Source of the DNA: Trichococcus patagoniensis
GTDB lineage: Bacteria; Bacillota; Bacilli; Lactobacillales; Aerococcaceae
DNA length: 64,000 nucleotides
Direction of reading: 5' to 3'
Assembly: GCF_003051085.1 (NCBI RefSeq)
Contig: NZ_QAOM01000004.1
Span: 124,001 to 188,000, forward strand
Shown piece by piece: positions 21,619 to 30,169 of the stretch. The notes beneath the pieces are model-generated. The model did not search any database, was not told the origin of the DNA, and was given only the letters and a program-made list of their open reading frames with translations. The number at the start of each line of letters is the position of its first letter. Position 1 is the first letter of the stretch. The translations under genes were made by a program, and so were the position numbers.

Positions 21619-23004
21619 ATGGATACAATATATAATTTTTTGGCCGACTATGTGAATGTTCTCTTATGGGATTACTTTCTGACATATGGCCTGCTGTTCG
21701 CCGGATTGTACTTTTCGATCCGCTTCGGTTTCCCGCAAGTCACGCGCATGTGGGAAGCTTTCAAACAAGTTTTCGGTAAATTGTTCAAAAAAGACGCTTC
21801 TCAGGAAGGCTCGATGTCTTCCTTCCAAGCCCTTGCGACAGCCATTGCCGCTCAGGTCGGGACAGGAAACGTGGCAGGTGTGGCTACGGCCATCCTAGGT
21901 GGCGGACCGGGAGCCATTTTCTGGATGTGGGTGTCCGCTTTCCTCGGTATGGGCACAATCTTCAACGAAGCTATCCTGGCGCAAGTCTATCGGATGCGCG
22001 ACCGCAACAAGGGTGATCTTGTCGGCGGACCGGCGTTCTACCTCTCCAAAGGGGTCGGTTCCAATGCTTTGGCTAAATTTTTCTCTGTTTCGCTTATCGT
22101 AGCTTTGGGTTTCATCGGTAACATGGTGCAATCCAACTCGATCGCTTCGGCCTTGACTACCGCATTCGCCATTCCGGAATGGGTGACCGGACTCTTGGTC
22201 GCTGTGGCAGCCATCCTGATTTTCGCAGGCGGAATGAAGCGCATCGCTTCATTTGCCGAATTCGTCGTTCCTATCATGGCGCTTGTTTATATCGTTGCCA
22301 GTCTCGTTATTTTATTCCTCTTCCGCGATAATGTGGTCCCTGCCTTCAAAATGATTTTTGTTGGAGCCTTTACGCCTCAAGCCGCAATCGGCGGTATCGC
22401 TGGTGCTTCCGTAAGAGCAGCGGTCCAAAAAGGTGTGGCACGTGGCTTGTTTTCGAACGAAGCCGGAATGGGTTCGACGCCGCATGCGCATGCCGTGGCG
22501 CACGTTGATCACCCGGTGCAGCAAGGATTGGCCGCGATGGTTGGTGTCTTCATCGATACGGTGATTGTCTGTTCGGCCACAGCATTGATCATTTTAGTGA
22601 CCGAATCCTATCTGGATCCTGCTCTAAAGGGTGCGCAAGTCACCCAAGCCGCCTTCTCCATCGCCTTCGGAGGCGGCGGATCCGTCCTTTTGGCTATCTG
22701 TTTGACTTTCTTCGCCTTCACGACGATCATTGGCTGGTACTATTTCGGCGAATCGAACATCAAGTACCTTTTCGGAACGAAAGGCGTGCTGCCTTATCAG
22801 ATTCTAGTGGCGATCTTCATCTTCTTGGGTGCGCTACAGGAAGTCGATATCGTTTGGATGCTTGCCGATACTTTCAATGCCTTGATGGTCATCCCCAACT
22901 TGTTCGGTCTCTTCTACTTGTCCAATCAAGTCAAGGGCATTTTGGAAGATTACGACCGCTGCAAATTGGAAGGCCGCATCTTCTACGATTACGACGTAAA
23001 ATGA
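21619..23004 (+). CDS. Alanine/glycine:cation symporter (AGCS family)
   Basis: This 461-residue integral membrane protein belongs to the AGCS family and imports alanine or glycine with Na+ (or H+). Family signatures are present: ATAIAAQVGTGNVAGVATAI, GGGPGAIFWMWVSAFLGMGT, then RGLFSNEAGMGSTPHAHA and the late GWYYFGESNIKYLFG. About ten membrane segments are visible. I place the start at ATG 21619, 12 nt after GGAGG; a frame opening at 21547 gives an unrelated-looking N-terminus. The gene has its own strong promoter. Confidence 0.92.
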   Translation: MDTIYNFLADYVNVLLWDYFLTYGLLFAGLYFSIRFGFPQVTRMWEAFKQVFGKLFKKDASQEGSMSSFQALATAIAAQVGTGNVAGVATAILGGGPGAIFWMWVSAFLGMGTIFNEAILAQVYRMRDRNKGDLVGGPAFYLSKGVGSNALAKFFSVSLIVALGFIGNMVQSNSIASALTTAFAIPEWVTGLLVAVAAILIFAGGMKRIASFAEFVVPIMALVYIVASLVILFLFRDNVVPAFKMIFVGAFTPQAAIGGIAGASVRAAVQKGVARGLFSNEAGMGSTPHAHAVAHVDHPVQQGLAAMVGVFIDTVIVCSATALIILVTESYLDPALKGAQVTQAAFSIAFGGGGSVLLAICLTFFAFTTIIGWYYFGESNIKYLFGTKGVLPYQILVAIFIFLGALQEVDIVWMLADTFNALMVIPNLFGLFYLSNQVKGILEDYDRCKLEGRIFYDYDVK

Positions 23005-23089
23005 TCTCGAATACTTGATGCCGGTCAAGTGCTTTGCCGGAAATTCCGTCTATACTATAGTAATACCAGACAAATAGGAGGAATGAATC

Positions 23090-23311
23090 ATGAGCCAAGC
23101 CGTTATCCAATTAGGCCCCGTCACTTGCCCGTCCTGCGTCAAGAAAATCGAATCCGCCGTCAGCAAAATCGATGGTGTCGAATCCGTCAAAGTGTTGTTC
23201 AACTCCAGCAAAGTCAAAGCCGCGTTCGATGGCAACAAAACTTCCGGTGACGACATCAGCGAAACGATCCAAAAGTTGGGTTACGAAGTCCAATCGGTCA
23301 AAGAATCCTAG
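23090..23311 (+). CDS. Heavy-metal-associated (HMA) domain protein, CopZ-like
   Basis: This 73-residue protein is a single HMA ferredoxin-like domain. The metal site is TCPSCVKKIE (CxxC with Pro-Ser between the cysteines, where copper chaperones usually have xxC-type variations such as GMTCxxC). The rest follows the family pattern, with GVESVKVLFNSSKVKAAFD and a C-terminal LGYEVQSV. It probably delivers or senses soft metal ions. ATG follows AGGAGG, and a very stable terminator follows. The P1B ATPase at 25757 lacks its own N-terminal HMA domain, so this protein may be its detached partner. Confidence 0.85.
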   Translation: MSQAVIQLGPVTCPSCVKKIESAVSKIDGVESVKVLFNSSKVKAAFDGNKTSGDDISETIQKLGYEVQSVKES

Positions 23312-23317
23312 ATTATC

Positions 23318-23358
23318 AGCAGGGGCCGCCTCATTTTCGAGGCGGCCCCTGCTTTTTT
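23318..23358 (+). terminator. Terminator of the HMA protein gene
   Basis: AGCAGGGGCCGCCTC pairs with GAGGCGGCCCCTGCT, followed by six T. Confidence 0.92.
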
Positions 23359-23380
23359 GTTGTCGGTGTCTTCCCAAACC

Positions 23381-23560
23381 ATGAATTACGGTTAATTATT
23401 CATCTTTTTATCCAGATTCGGGGCCAGAACCATGGATTCCTGTCAGTTATTCATCATTTCAGCCACATCCGGGGCCAGAACCATGGATTCCTGATAGTTA
23501 TCCATCTTTTCATCCGGATTCGGGATCAGAACCATGGATTCCTATCAGTTATCCATCATT
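23381..23560. repeat. Array F: four copies of a 51-bp unit with ATGGAT...ATCCAT stem
   Basis: ATG(G/A)ATT starts at 23381, 23432, 23483 and 23534, exactly 51 bp apart. Each copy has ATGGAT then, after about 11 nt, GTTATCCAT, and a spacer with CATCCGG and GGGCCAGAACC. The first copy has diverged (ATGAATTACGG). The array lies after the HMA gene terminator and before the T-box promoter. Confidence 0.9.
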
Positions 23561-23617
23561 TCCGCCCGCATCCATCACTCCCACGAATCTATTTATTCCC
23601 GAATCGAGGGATATCGT

Positions 23618-23646
23618 TTGCTTTTAAAAAATAAGCGTGCTATCAT
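23618..23646 (+). promoter_or_regulatory. Promoter of the tcyP T-box leader
   Basis: TTGCTT (23618-23623), 17 bp, TATCAT (23641-23646), placing the transcript start near 23653. Confidence 0.6.
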
Positions 23647-23652
23647 GAAAAC

Positions 23653-23935
23653 ACAAATGAAAACAGTTGTGCGTTGAAGAGAAGAAGTACCTTTCACGGT
23701 CATCAAAGAGAGCCTCGGTCGGTGGGAAGAGGCATGGTCTGGTAAGCGAAAATGCGTCTCGGAGCAAGACGGTGCGTTAGTGCCGTTTCGGTTTGTACCC
23801 GATAGCGTACAGGAGTATGGCTGATTTTGCGTACTCCATAAGGCAGGATCCGCGAGGGTCGTGCGAATAAGGGTGGATCACGAAGAGCTTTCGTCCCTGT
23901 ATTCCAAGCATTTGGAGTATAGGGACGAGGGCTTT
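23653..23935 (+). ncRNA. T-box riboswitch responding to tRNA-Cys
   Basis: Stem I landmarks are GAAGAGAAGAAGTACC (AGTA motif), AGAGAG with GGTGGGAAGAGGC, and a specifier loop ending ATGCGTCTC with codon UGC (Cys) at 23753-23755. The T-box motif AGGGTGGATCACG is at 23870-23882. Its bulge reads UGGA, which would pair with a UCCA acceptor end, matching the U73 discriminator usual for tRNA-Cys. The terminator stem CGTCCCTGTATTCCAA with TTGGAGTATAGGGACG and T-run spans 23891-23938. Uncharged tRNA-Cys should permit antitermination and raise tcyP expression under cysteine shortage. Confidence 0.93.
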
Positions 23936-23975
23936 TTTACGTTCTCGGGATAGATAAATCAAAGGAGGAATTCAA

Positions 23976-25370
23976 ATGGACATCATTTCCATTGTCATTA
24001 TTTTAGCAGTATTTGTGGCATTGCTTTTCGCACTTTACCGTTTGGGCGCCAAACATGTCAAATTTTCAAAACGCGTCTTTATCGCGTTAGCTTTGGGTAT
24101 CATCTTCGGGGCAGCCATTCAGTTGCTTTTTGCACCGGACAGCACAATCACAATCACTGCCATCGATTGGATCAACATCGTCGGAAACGGCTATGTCCGC
24201 TTCCTGCAGATGCTGATCATCCCGTTGATTTTCGTATCGATCGTGGGCGCATTTACCCGCATCGAAGAAACCAAGAATCTTGGCAAAATCAGCGGATCCG
24301 TTCTCGGCACGTTGCTTGGCACAACCGCCATCGCTGCCCTGATCGGATGGGCATCCGTCATCCTCTTCAATCTTGACGGCGCACAATTCACGCAAGGCAC
24401 CGCCGAAACCGCAAGGATCGAAGCGTTGACGACCCAACAGACGCAGGTCGCTGACTTGACGATCCCTGGCCAAGTACTCAGCTTCATCCCGACCAACATC
24501 TTCCAGGATCTGGCCGGCCTGCGCAGCACAAGCACAATCGCCGTCGTTGTCTTTTCCGCTTTTGTCGGGATCGCCTATATGGGCATCAAGAAAAAACAAC
24601 CCGAAAATGCCGCTTTGTTCAATAAAGGAATTCAGGTCATCCACTCGATCGTTATGCGCATCGTCACTTTGGTCCTACGCTTGACTCCTTACGGAATCTT
24701 GGCTTTGATGACCAAAATGATGGCAACCTCGAATTACCAAGCCATCGTCAACTTGGGGCTGTTCGTGGTCGCTTCCTATGCTGCTTTGCTTGTCGTTCTA
24801 CTAATGCATAGCTTGATTCTGGCAGCAGTCGGCGTCAATCCGATCACCTATTTCAAAAAAGCTTTCCCAGTATTGAGCTTCGCCTTCACTGCCCGCTCCA
24901 GCGCTGGCGCACTGCCACTGAACGTTGAAACGCAGACAAAGGCTTTGGGCGTCGATGATGCCTCCGCCAACTTCGCGGCAAGCTTCGGACTGTCGATCGG
25001 TCAGAACGGTTGCGCGGGCGTCTACCCTGCCATGCTGGCGACCATCGTTGCGCCCACTCTGGGCATTGACGTCACCAGCATCGGCTTCGTATTGACGCTG
25101 ATCCTGGTCGTTACGATCAGTTCCTTCGGCGTTGCCGGTGTCGGCGGCGGCGCGACCTTCGCAGCTTTGATCGTATTGGGCGCCATGAACTTGCCTGTCA
25201 CGATCGCCGGACTTGTCATCTCGGTTGAACCGGTCATCGACATGATGCGTACTTTGACCAACGTAAACGACAGCATGCTGGCCGGTGTCGTTTCTTCCCG
25301 CAACATCGGGGAATTCGACTCCTCCGTCCTGAACGATGACGCTGCTGTTGTTGATGGGGATGCCATCTAG
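23976..25370 (+). CDS. tcyP: L-cystine transporter TcyP (sodium:dicarboxylate symporter family)
   Basis: This 464-residue transporter matches TcyP of Bacillus in length and pattern: a KHVKFSKRVFIALALGIIFG start, the repeated hydrophobic segments of the DAACS fold, and the substrate-site loops FTARSSAGALPLNVETQ and SFGLSIGQNGCAGVYPAM. The conserved FGVAGVGGGATFAALIVLG near the C-terminus is also present. It imports cystine as a cysteine and sulfur source. ATG follows AAAGGAGG. The tRNA-Cys T-box directly upstream independently supports the substrate assignment. It is monocistronic with a terminator downstream. Confidence 0.95.
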   Translation: MDIISIVIILAVFVALLFALYRLGAKHVKFSKRVFIALALGIIFGAAIQLLFAPDSTITITAIDWINIVGNGYVRFLQMLIIPLIFVSIVGAFTRIEETKNLGKISGSVLGTLLGTTAIAALIGWASVILFNLDGAQFTQGTAETARIEALTTQQTQVADLTIPGQVLSFIPTNIFQDLAGLRSTSTIAVVVFSAFVGIAYMGIKKKQPENAALFNKGIQVIHSIVMRIVTLVLRLTPYGILALMTKMMATSNYQAIVNLGLFVVASYAALLVVLLMHSLILAAVGVNPITYFKKAFPVLSFAFTARSSAGALPLNVETQTKALGVDDASANFAASFGLSIGQNGCAGVYPAMLATIVAPTLGIDVTSIGFVLTLILVVTISSFGVAGVGGGATFAALIVLGAMNLPVTIAGLVISVEPVIDMMRTLTNVNDSMLAGVVSSRNIGEFDSSVLNDDAAVVDGDAI

Positions 25371-25413
25371 TCTTTTCTTCTATAAATAATCATCTGTCCT
25401 GGCGAAGGACTTG

Positions 25414-25445
25414 GCTGCCCGCAATTTGCGGGCAGCTTTTTTTGT
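25414..25445 (+). terminator. Terminator of tcyP
   Basis: GCTGCCCGC pairs with GCGGGCAGC around AATTT... a short loop, followed by eight T. Confidence 0.9.
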
Positions 25446-25456
25446 TCGGATGCCAT

Positions 25457-25608
25457 TGAGCGACCGGGAACGCTGCGTTCCTCCGACGAGGTTCCCCACG
25501 CCGGAGGACAGCGGTAATGTGCGGGCTCTTCTCCTGCGAGCAGGTTCTCATCGGAGCACACGACTTAAATGCGGGCCGTACTCCGGCGCAGCCTCCGTTC
25601 GCCGGAGC
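25457..25608. repeat. Array G: one triad of CTCCGG-type inverted repeats
   Basis: Elements begin at 25481, 25531 and 25581, exactly 50 bp apart. The text between arms (GACAGCGGTAATGTGCGGGC, then TCATCGGAGCACA) closely matches the triads of array A more than 17 kb away, showing recent copying or gene conversion. It lies beyond the tcyP terminator. Confidence 0.88.
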
Positions 25609-25756
25609 TGGGGCTACGCTCCCCCTCATCCGCCGCGCCGATTCCGCGAAGGCACCATCGCCTATTTCCGCTTCCAAAGCTTGACCATCATCAAGTCGCT
25701 TTCCCGTTTGATGGCGTATGCTTAAGCTATAGGAAATACAATAGGAGGTCATTTAA

Positions 25757-27634
25757 ATGATCAAATGGATCAACACATACAAAAACCGCATCACCGCGCT
25801 CTCGGGTATCCTGATCGCACTGGGATTCACGCTCGGAACCCTCGGATACGCAACCGCAGCCGACTACTCTCTTATCCTCGCGACGCTCATCGCGGTGGTT
25901 CCGATCGCCCACAAAGCCTATCTGGCGTTGCGGATGAAAGCTTTCAGCATCGAGCTGCTGGTGACGATTGCCGTCGTTGGCGCACTTTTTATCCACGAAT
26001 ACACGGAATCTTCCGTCGTCACTTTCCTTTTCCTGTTCGGCGACTTCCTGGAGGCCCGCACGTTGGAGAAGACCCGCTCCTCTCTGCGTTCCTTGGTTGA
26101 TATGGCGCCGCAGGAGGCCACCATTCTGCGCGAGGACGTTCAGACAGTGGTTCCGGTAGAAGAAGTTGCCGTCGGGGATCGGCTGGTCATCAAGCCGGGC
26201 GGAAAAATACCGGTCGATGGCACCATCGTGAAAGGCCAGGCAGCCATCAACGAAGCCGCCGTGACGGGCGAAGCGATCCCGGCCAACAAGTCCTTGGACG
26301 ACAAAGTCTTTTCGGGGACCTTGGTGGACGAAGGCTACATCGAAATGATTGCCGAAAAAGTCGGCGACGACACGACATTCGCAAAAATCATCGAGCTGGT
26401 TGAAGAGGCGCAGGAGTCCAAATCCAAGGCCGAGCGCTTTCTCGATGCCTTCGCCAATTATTACACACCGGCCATCGTTGCGCTCTCCATCATCGTTTAC
26501 GTTTTGACGCGCAATCTGCACCTGGCCATCACCTTCCTTGTGATTGCATGCCCGGGTGCACTCGTGATCGGAGCGCCCGTTTCGAACGTTGCCGGCATCG
26601 GCAATGGAGCCAAGCATGGCGTGCTGGTCAAAGGCGGCGAGGTCATGGATCGTTTTTCCAAAGTTGATACGATCGTCTTCGACAAGACCGGCACCTTGAC
26701 GAAGGGAAAACCGGAAGTGACCGACATCCAGATCGTGAATGACGCAGTCAGCCGCAACGAACTGCTGCGCTTGACTGCCGCTGCCGAGCGCATTTCCGAA
26801 CACCACCTCGGCCAGACGATCGTGAAATACGCACATCATCACGGTTTGGAAACTGCGGAATCCCCGACGGACACGGAAATCATCAAGGGCCATGGCTTGA
26901 AGGCGACCGTCGCTGGCAGCCGCCTTGTAGCCGGCAACCGCAAACTGATGGCGCAGGCCGGTATCCCGATCAGCGGAAGCGCGGAAAGTTATGCCGTCGC
27001 ACGCGAAAAGACCGGCAATACCGTCGTTTTCGTCGCCATCGACGGGACGCTCGCCGGACTCTTCTCCATTGCCGACCAGATCCGCGAGGACGCACCGCAG
27101 GCTCTGGCCGAGATGCGCAAAAACGGCATCAAACAGATCATCATGCTGACGGGGGACAACCGCCACACTGCCCAAGCAGTAGCCGAACAATTGGGATTGG
27201 ATGCCTTCCATGCCGAGCTGCTGCCGGAGGATAAAGTGCGTTTCGTCAAACAATTGCAGGCGGACGGAGCCGTTGTGGCGATGGCCGGGGACGGCATCAA
27301 CGATGCGCCGGCCATTGCGACCGCCGATATTGGGTTGGCCATGGGCGAAGGCGGGACCGACATATCGATGGAAACGGCGGATGTCGTGCTGATGGCCGAT
27401 AAGTTGCTGCAATTTTCCCATGCCTATTCGCTGTCAAAGGCGACGATGCGCAACATGAAGCAGAACATCACCATCGCAGTGGCCGTCGTCGTGATCCTTT
27501 TGGCGGGCGTCTTGATGGGATCGGTCCATCTGGCGAGCGGCATGTTCATCCATGAAGCCAGCATCCTGGCCGTCATCCTGAACGCCATGCGTTTGATTGG
27601 CTTCAAGCGGAAGAAAGTTTTTTCTCCAAGCTAA
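25757..27634 (+). CDS. P1B-type heavy-metal transporting ATPase with CPG motif
   Basis: This 625-residue ion pump has the P-type phosphorylation site DKTGTLT (D309), the actuator TGEAIP and the nucleotide/hinge region MAGDGINDAPAIATADIGLAMG. The intramembrane metal motif is C265-P-G, not the CPC of most Zn/Cd/Cu pumps. The HP motif that normally reads SEHPL is SEHHL here. No N-terminal HMA domain is present; the separate HMA protein at 23090 may fill that role. Start follows AGGAGG. A cysteine-rich Crp/Fnr regulator follows after 88 bp. It probably exports a divalent soft metal; the ion cannot be fixed from sequence. Confidence 0.9.
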   Translation: MIKWINTYKNRITALSGILIALGFTLGTLGYATAADYSLILATLIAVVPIAHKAYLALRMKAFSIELLVTIAVVGALFIHEYTESSVVTFLFLFGDFLEARTLEKTRSSLRSLVDMAPQEATILREDVQTVVPVEEVAVGDRLVIKPGGKIPVDGTIVKGQAAINEAAVTGEAIPANKSLDDKVFSGTLVDEGYIEMIAEKVGDDTTFAKIIELVEEAQESKSKAERFLDAFANYYTPAIVALSIIVYVLTRNLHLAITFLVIACPGALVIGAPVSNVAGIGNGAKHGVLVKGGEVMDRFSKVDTIVFDKTGTLTKGKPEVTDIQIVNDAVSRNELLRLTAAAERISEHHLGQTIVKYAHHHGLETAESPTDTEIIKGHGLKATVAGSRLVAGNRKLMAQAGIPISGSAESYAVAREKTGNTVVFVAIDGTLAGLFSIADQIREDAPQALAEMRKNGIKQIIMLTGDNRHTAQAVAEQLGLDAFHAELLPEDKVRFVKQLQADGAVVAMAGDGINDAPAIATADIGLAMGEGGTDISMETADVVLMADKLLQFSHAYSLSKATMRNMKQNITIAVAVVVILLAGVLMGSVHLASGMFIHEASILAVILNAMRLIGFKRKKVFSPS

Positions 27635-27722
27635 ACATCGCAGACTTACACTGGATTGCGGTACAATTTAGATGACCGAACAATTACCTGTCCCTTTCCG
27701 AAAAGGAGGATTTTAAATATAT

Positions 27723-28433
27723 ATGAACCATACTCAGAAAAATGCCCGCGATTGCGGCAAATCCTGCGCCTGCAATACGCACAATTCCTGCATTTCGCTC
27801 GTGCCGATCTTCAATCACCTGGAGCCGGATCAGATGGACGAAATCATGTCCGTCACCCATCCGGCAAGTTACAAAAAAGGCGAACTGCTCTATCGTCCGG
27901 GAGACACCTCGGATACGCTCTACATCATCCATTCCGGCCTGATCCGCATCTACCGGCTGGCTGAATCCGGGAAAGAGCAGCTCGTGCGCTTCCTCAACCC
28001 GGGCGATTTCACCGGCGAACTGGCTCTCTTCAGCGAATCGAAGCATGAAGCCTACGCCGAAGCGGTGAAGGACACCCAAGTCTGCCGGATGCAACGGAGC
28101 GATCTGCAGCACTTTTTATTGAAATATCCGGCGATTTCCTTTAAATTACTTCAGGAATTCTCAAACCGTCTGGAAAAATCAGAAAGGCAGACGACCTACG
28201 TGGCGACCGAAAAAGTCGAAGCCCGTTTAGCCCTCTACCTTGCCGAATTGGCAACGAAAGACGGCGACACCATCACGCTGCCGATGGCGAAGAAGGATTT
28301 GGCTTCCTACCTCGGGACGACCCCGGAAACAATCAGCCGCAAAATGGGTTCCCTGGAGGACCAGCATCTCATCAAACAATTGAACCACCGGGAAATCGTC
28401 ATCCTCGATCTGGATGGTTTGTTGTTCCTGTGA
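27723..28433 (+). CDS. Crp/Fnr-family regulator with N-terminal cysteine cluster
   Basis: This 236-residue regulator has a cyclic-nucleotide-binding-like sensor domain (about 35-150, GELLYRPGDTSDTLYIIHSG, FTGELALFSE) and a C-terminal winged helix with MAKKDLASYLGTTPETISRK. The first 25 residues hold four cysteines (C11, C15, C17, C23), as in FNR-type Fe-S sensors. The cAMP-binding Arg is not evident, so redox or metal sensing is more likely. Start follows GGAGG, 88 bp after the P1B ATPase. FNR-like proteins of Lactococcus are linked to metal and oxidative stress, which fits this neighbourhood, but the target is inferred. Confidence 0.88.
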   Translation: MNHTQKNARDCGKSCACNTHNSCISLVPIFNHLEPDQMDEIMSVTHPASYKKGELLYRPGDTSDTLYIIHSGLIRIYRLAESGKEQLVRFLNPGDFTGELALFSESKHEAYAEAVKDTQVCRMQRSDLQHFLLKYPAISFKLLQEFSNRLEKSERQTTYVATEKVEARLALYLAELATKDGDTITLPMAKKDLASYLGTTPETISRKMGSLEDQHLIKQLNHREIVILDLDGLLFL

Positions 28434-28442
28434 AACTCCTAA

Positions 28443-28470
28443 GGGTCGTCTCTTAATGAGACGGCTTTTT
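28443..28470 (+). terminator. Terminator of the Crp/Fnr gene
   Basis: GTCGTCTC pairs with GAGACGGC around TTAAT, followed by five T. Confidence 0.8.
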
Positions 28471-28517
28471 GATTTGCAGCCAAATGAGAAGCAGAATGTT
28501 GGTTATCTACGTCGCAC

Positions 28518-28800
28518 TGCGCTCGGATTACCCGACAGATAGGTGTTCTCTCGACTGTTTGCGGCGCGCGACGCTCGGATCACCCGACAGATAACTGTTC
28601 TCTCAACTGTTTGCGGCGCGCGACGCTTGGATTACCCGACAGATAGGCGTTCTCTCGACTGTTTCCATCGCGCGACGCTCGGATCACCCGACAGATAGGC
28701 GTTCTCCCGACTGTTTGCGGCGCGCGACGCTTGGATTACCTGACAGATAGGCTTTTTCTCGACTGTTTGCGTCACGCTGCGCTTAGAACGCCCGACAGAT
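28518..28800. repeat. Array H: six copies of an exact 52-bp unit
   Basis: CCCGACAGAT (or CCTGACAGAT) starts at 28531, 28583, 28635, 28687, 28739 and 28791, a constant 52-bp step. Each unit contains GACAG, about 16 nt, then CTGTT (short stem of 26 bp span), followed by GCGGCGCGCGACGCT. Copies differ by a few substitutions and no length changes. The array lies beyond a terminator and before the next gene's promoter region. Confidence 0.93.
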
Positions 28801-28891
28801 CCAAAATCTGCTCCTTTTTTGCCGGTTCACCCCCGTATTCCTTGAGCCGGCTTTATGGTAGAATAGGCTTACCAAAAAGGGGGAACTATAG

Positions 28892-29182
28892 ATGACAGAA
28901 AAAATGAAGCAGCGGATCTTGCTGGTCTTTGCTGTGGTTGTCGGCTTTGTGGTCGGCTACCTGAACCCGGTCACCTCGCAGGCGCTCCTGTCGGGTATCG
29001 GTTGGATTGCGGGTATCGGCATGTTCTTTCTCTTCCGACTCTCCAATAAAAATCCGGCGCGCGATTACTCGGAAAGCTGGGCCTATATGCTGATCCGCAT
29101 GCTGTTGTTCTTCATCATCGGTGCCGCTCTGGGCAGTATGATCCCTTATTACCAACAAGTCATGGAAATGCAACAGCAATAG
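28892..29182 (+). CDS. Small membrane protein, function unknown
   Basis: This 96-residue protein has three hydrophobic segments: about 8-27 (RILLVFAVVVGFVVGYL), 33-48 (GIGWIAGIGMFFLF) and 66-85 (LIRMLLFFIIGAALGSMI). A short charged loop (SNKNPARDYSESW) lies between the second and third, and the tail is Gln-rich. I do not recognise a named family. ATG follows AAGGGGG. The exonuclease gene follows 47 bp downstream in the same direction and may share its transcript. Confidence 0.7.
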   Translation: MTEKMKQRILLVFAVVVGFVVGYLNPVTSQALLSGIGWIAGIGMFFLFRLSNKNPARDYSESWAYMLIRMLLFFIIGAALGSMIPYYQQVMEMQQQ

Positions 29183-29229
29183 TCGCTGATGCAGCATAAA
29201 CCCATTCAAACAAACAAAGGAGCACACAC

Positions 29230-30150
29230 ATGGATTACGTCGCCATTGACTTTGAAACTGCAAACAGCCGTGGTGACAGCGTCTGTTCCATCGGACTGAG
29301 CCGATTTTCCGACGGCAAGGAAGTCGACCGCTACTACGCGCTCATCAATCCGCGCCAATATTTCAGCCGCGGGAATATCCAGATCCACGGCATCACGGAG
29401 GAGATGATCGCCGCGGAACCCGACTTTGCCCAACTCTATCCGGAAATCCGCTCCTTCATCGGCGAATATCCGCTCGTGGCGCACTTCGCCCAATTCGATA
29501 TGAGCTGTCTGCAACAGACGATTGAAACCCATCGACTGCCGAAAATGCAGAATGAGTTTTTCTGTTCCTGCAAAATGGCACAGCGCATGCTGGATCTGCA
29601 CAACAACCGCTTGCCGACCGTCTTGGACTACTTCGGCATGACGATCGATAATCACCACAATGCGGTGGAGGATGCGGTCGCCTGCGGACTGATCACCAGC
29701 AAAATGCTGGCGCAATACGATTACGACATCCAAGGCTTTCTGGACGAATACCAGTACCGGATGGGCAAACTGTTCTCGCACGCTTTCGGAGTGGCGAAAG
29801 GCGGCGCCCGCAAGCCGGCAGCCCGGACCAAGACGGCCCCGCTCAAGCCGAAAAGCCTGCTGTTCGACAAAGAGCACGCTTTTTACGACAAGCATGTCTG
29901 CTTCACCGGCCGTTTCAAAAAATTGAAGCGCACTGATTTGGCCCAGCTCGTCGTCGATGTCGGCGGCCATTTCGACGTCAACCTGAGCTATGAAACGCTC
30001 TACTTGGTCGTCTCCGATAGCGATTGGCGCAAGATCGGCACACCCGGCGAAAGCCGAAAAATCCAGACTGTCCGCGAACTCCAGGGCAGCGGCCACAATC
30101 TGACCTTGCTTTCCGAATCGGATTTCCTGCGTGTTTTTTTGAAGCAGTAA
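29230..30150 (+). CDS. DEDDh 3'-5' exonuclease with BRCT domain (DnaQ-like)
   Basis: This 306-residue protein joins a DnaQ/epsilon-type exonuclease domain (about 1-165) to a C-terminal BRCT domain (about 215-300). Exonuclease motifs are YVAIDFETAN (Asp7, Glu9), VAHFAQFDMSCL and HHNAVEDAVA (catalytic His and Asp). A basic linker (GGARKPAARTKTAPLKPKS) separates the domains. The BRCT pattern is CFTGRFKKLKR, then VGGHFDVNLSYETLYLVVSD. Such proteins are probable repair or RNA/DNA-trimming nucleases, not the replicative proofreader; the specific substrate is unknown. ATG follows AAAGGAG. Confidence 0.88.
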   Translation: MDYVAIDFETANSRGDSVCSIGLSRFSDGKEVDRYYALINPRQYFSRGNIQIHGITEEMIAAEPDFAQLYPEIRSFIGEYPLVAHFAQFDMSCLQQTIETHRLPKMQNEFFCSCKMAQRMLDLHNNRLPTVLDYFGMTIDNHHNAVEDAVACGLITSKMLAQYDYDIQGFLDEYQYRMGKLFSHAFGVAKGGARKPAARTKTAPLKPKSLLFDKEHAFYDKHVCFTGRFKKLKRTDLAQLVVDVGGHFDVNLSYETLYLVVSDSDWRKIGTPGESRKIQTVRELQGSGHNLTLLSESDFLRVFLKQ

Positions 30151-30169
30151 TAACAATGAGGTGCCAACC

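Noticed and set aside
25727-27421. Large minus-strand frame of 564 codons opposite the P1B ATPase gene
   Set aside because: Its sequence is rich in His/Arg/Asp without domains; it mirrors the ATPase codons and lacks a ribosome site. Similar frames opposite the GH13, xylB and mtlD-side genes were dropped for the same reason.
28518-28800. CRISPR array
   Set aside because: The 52-bp units are repeated throughout without unique spacers, and no cas genes are in the window; the same applies to arrays A-L.
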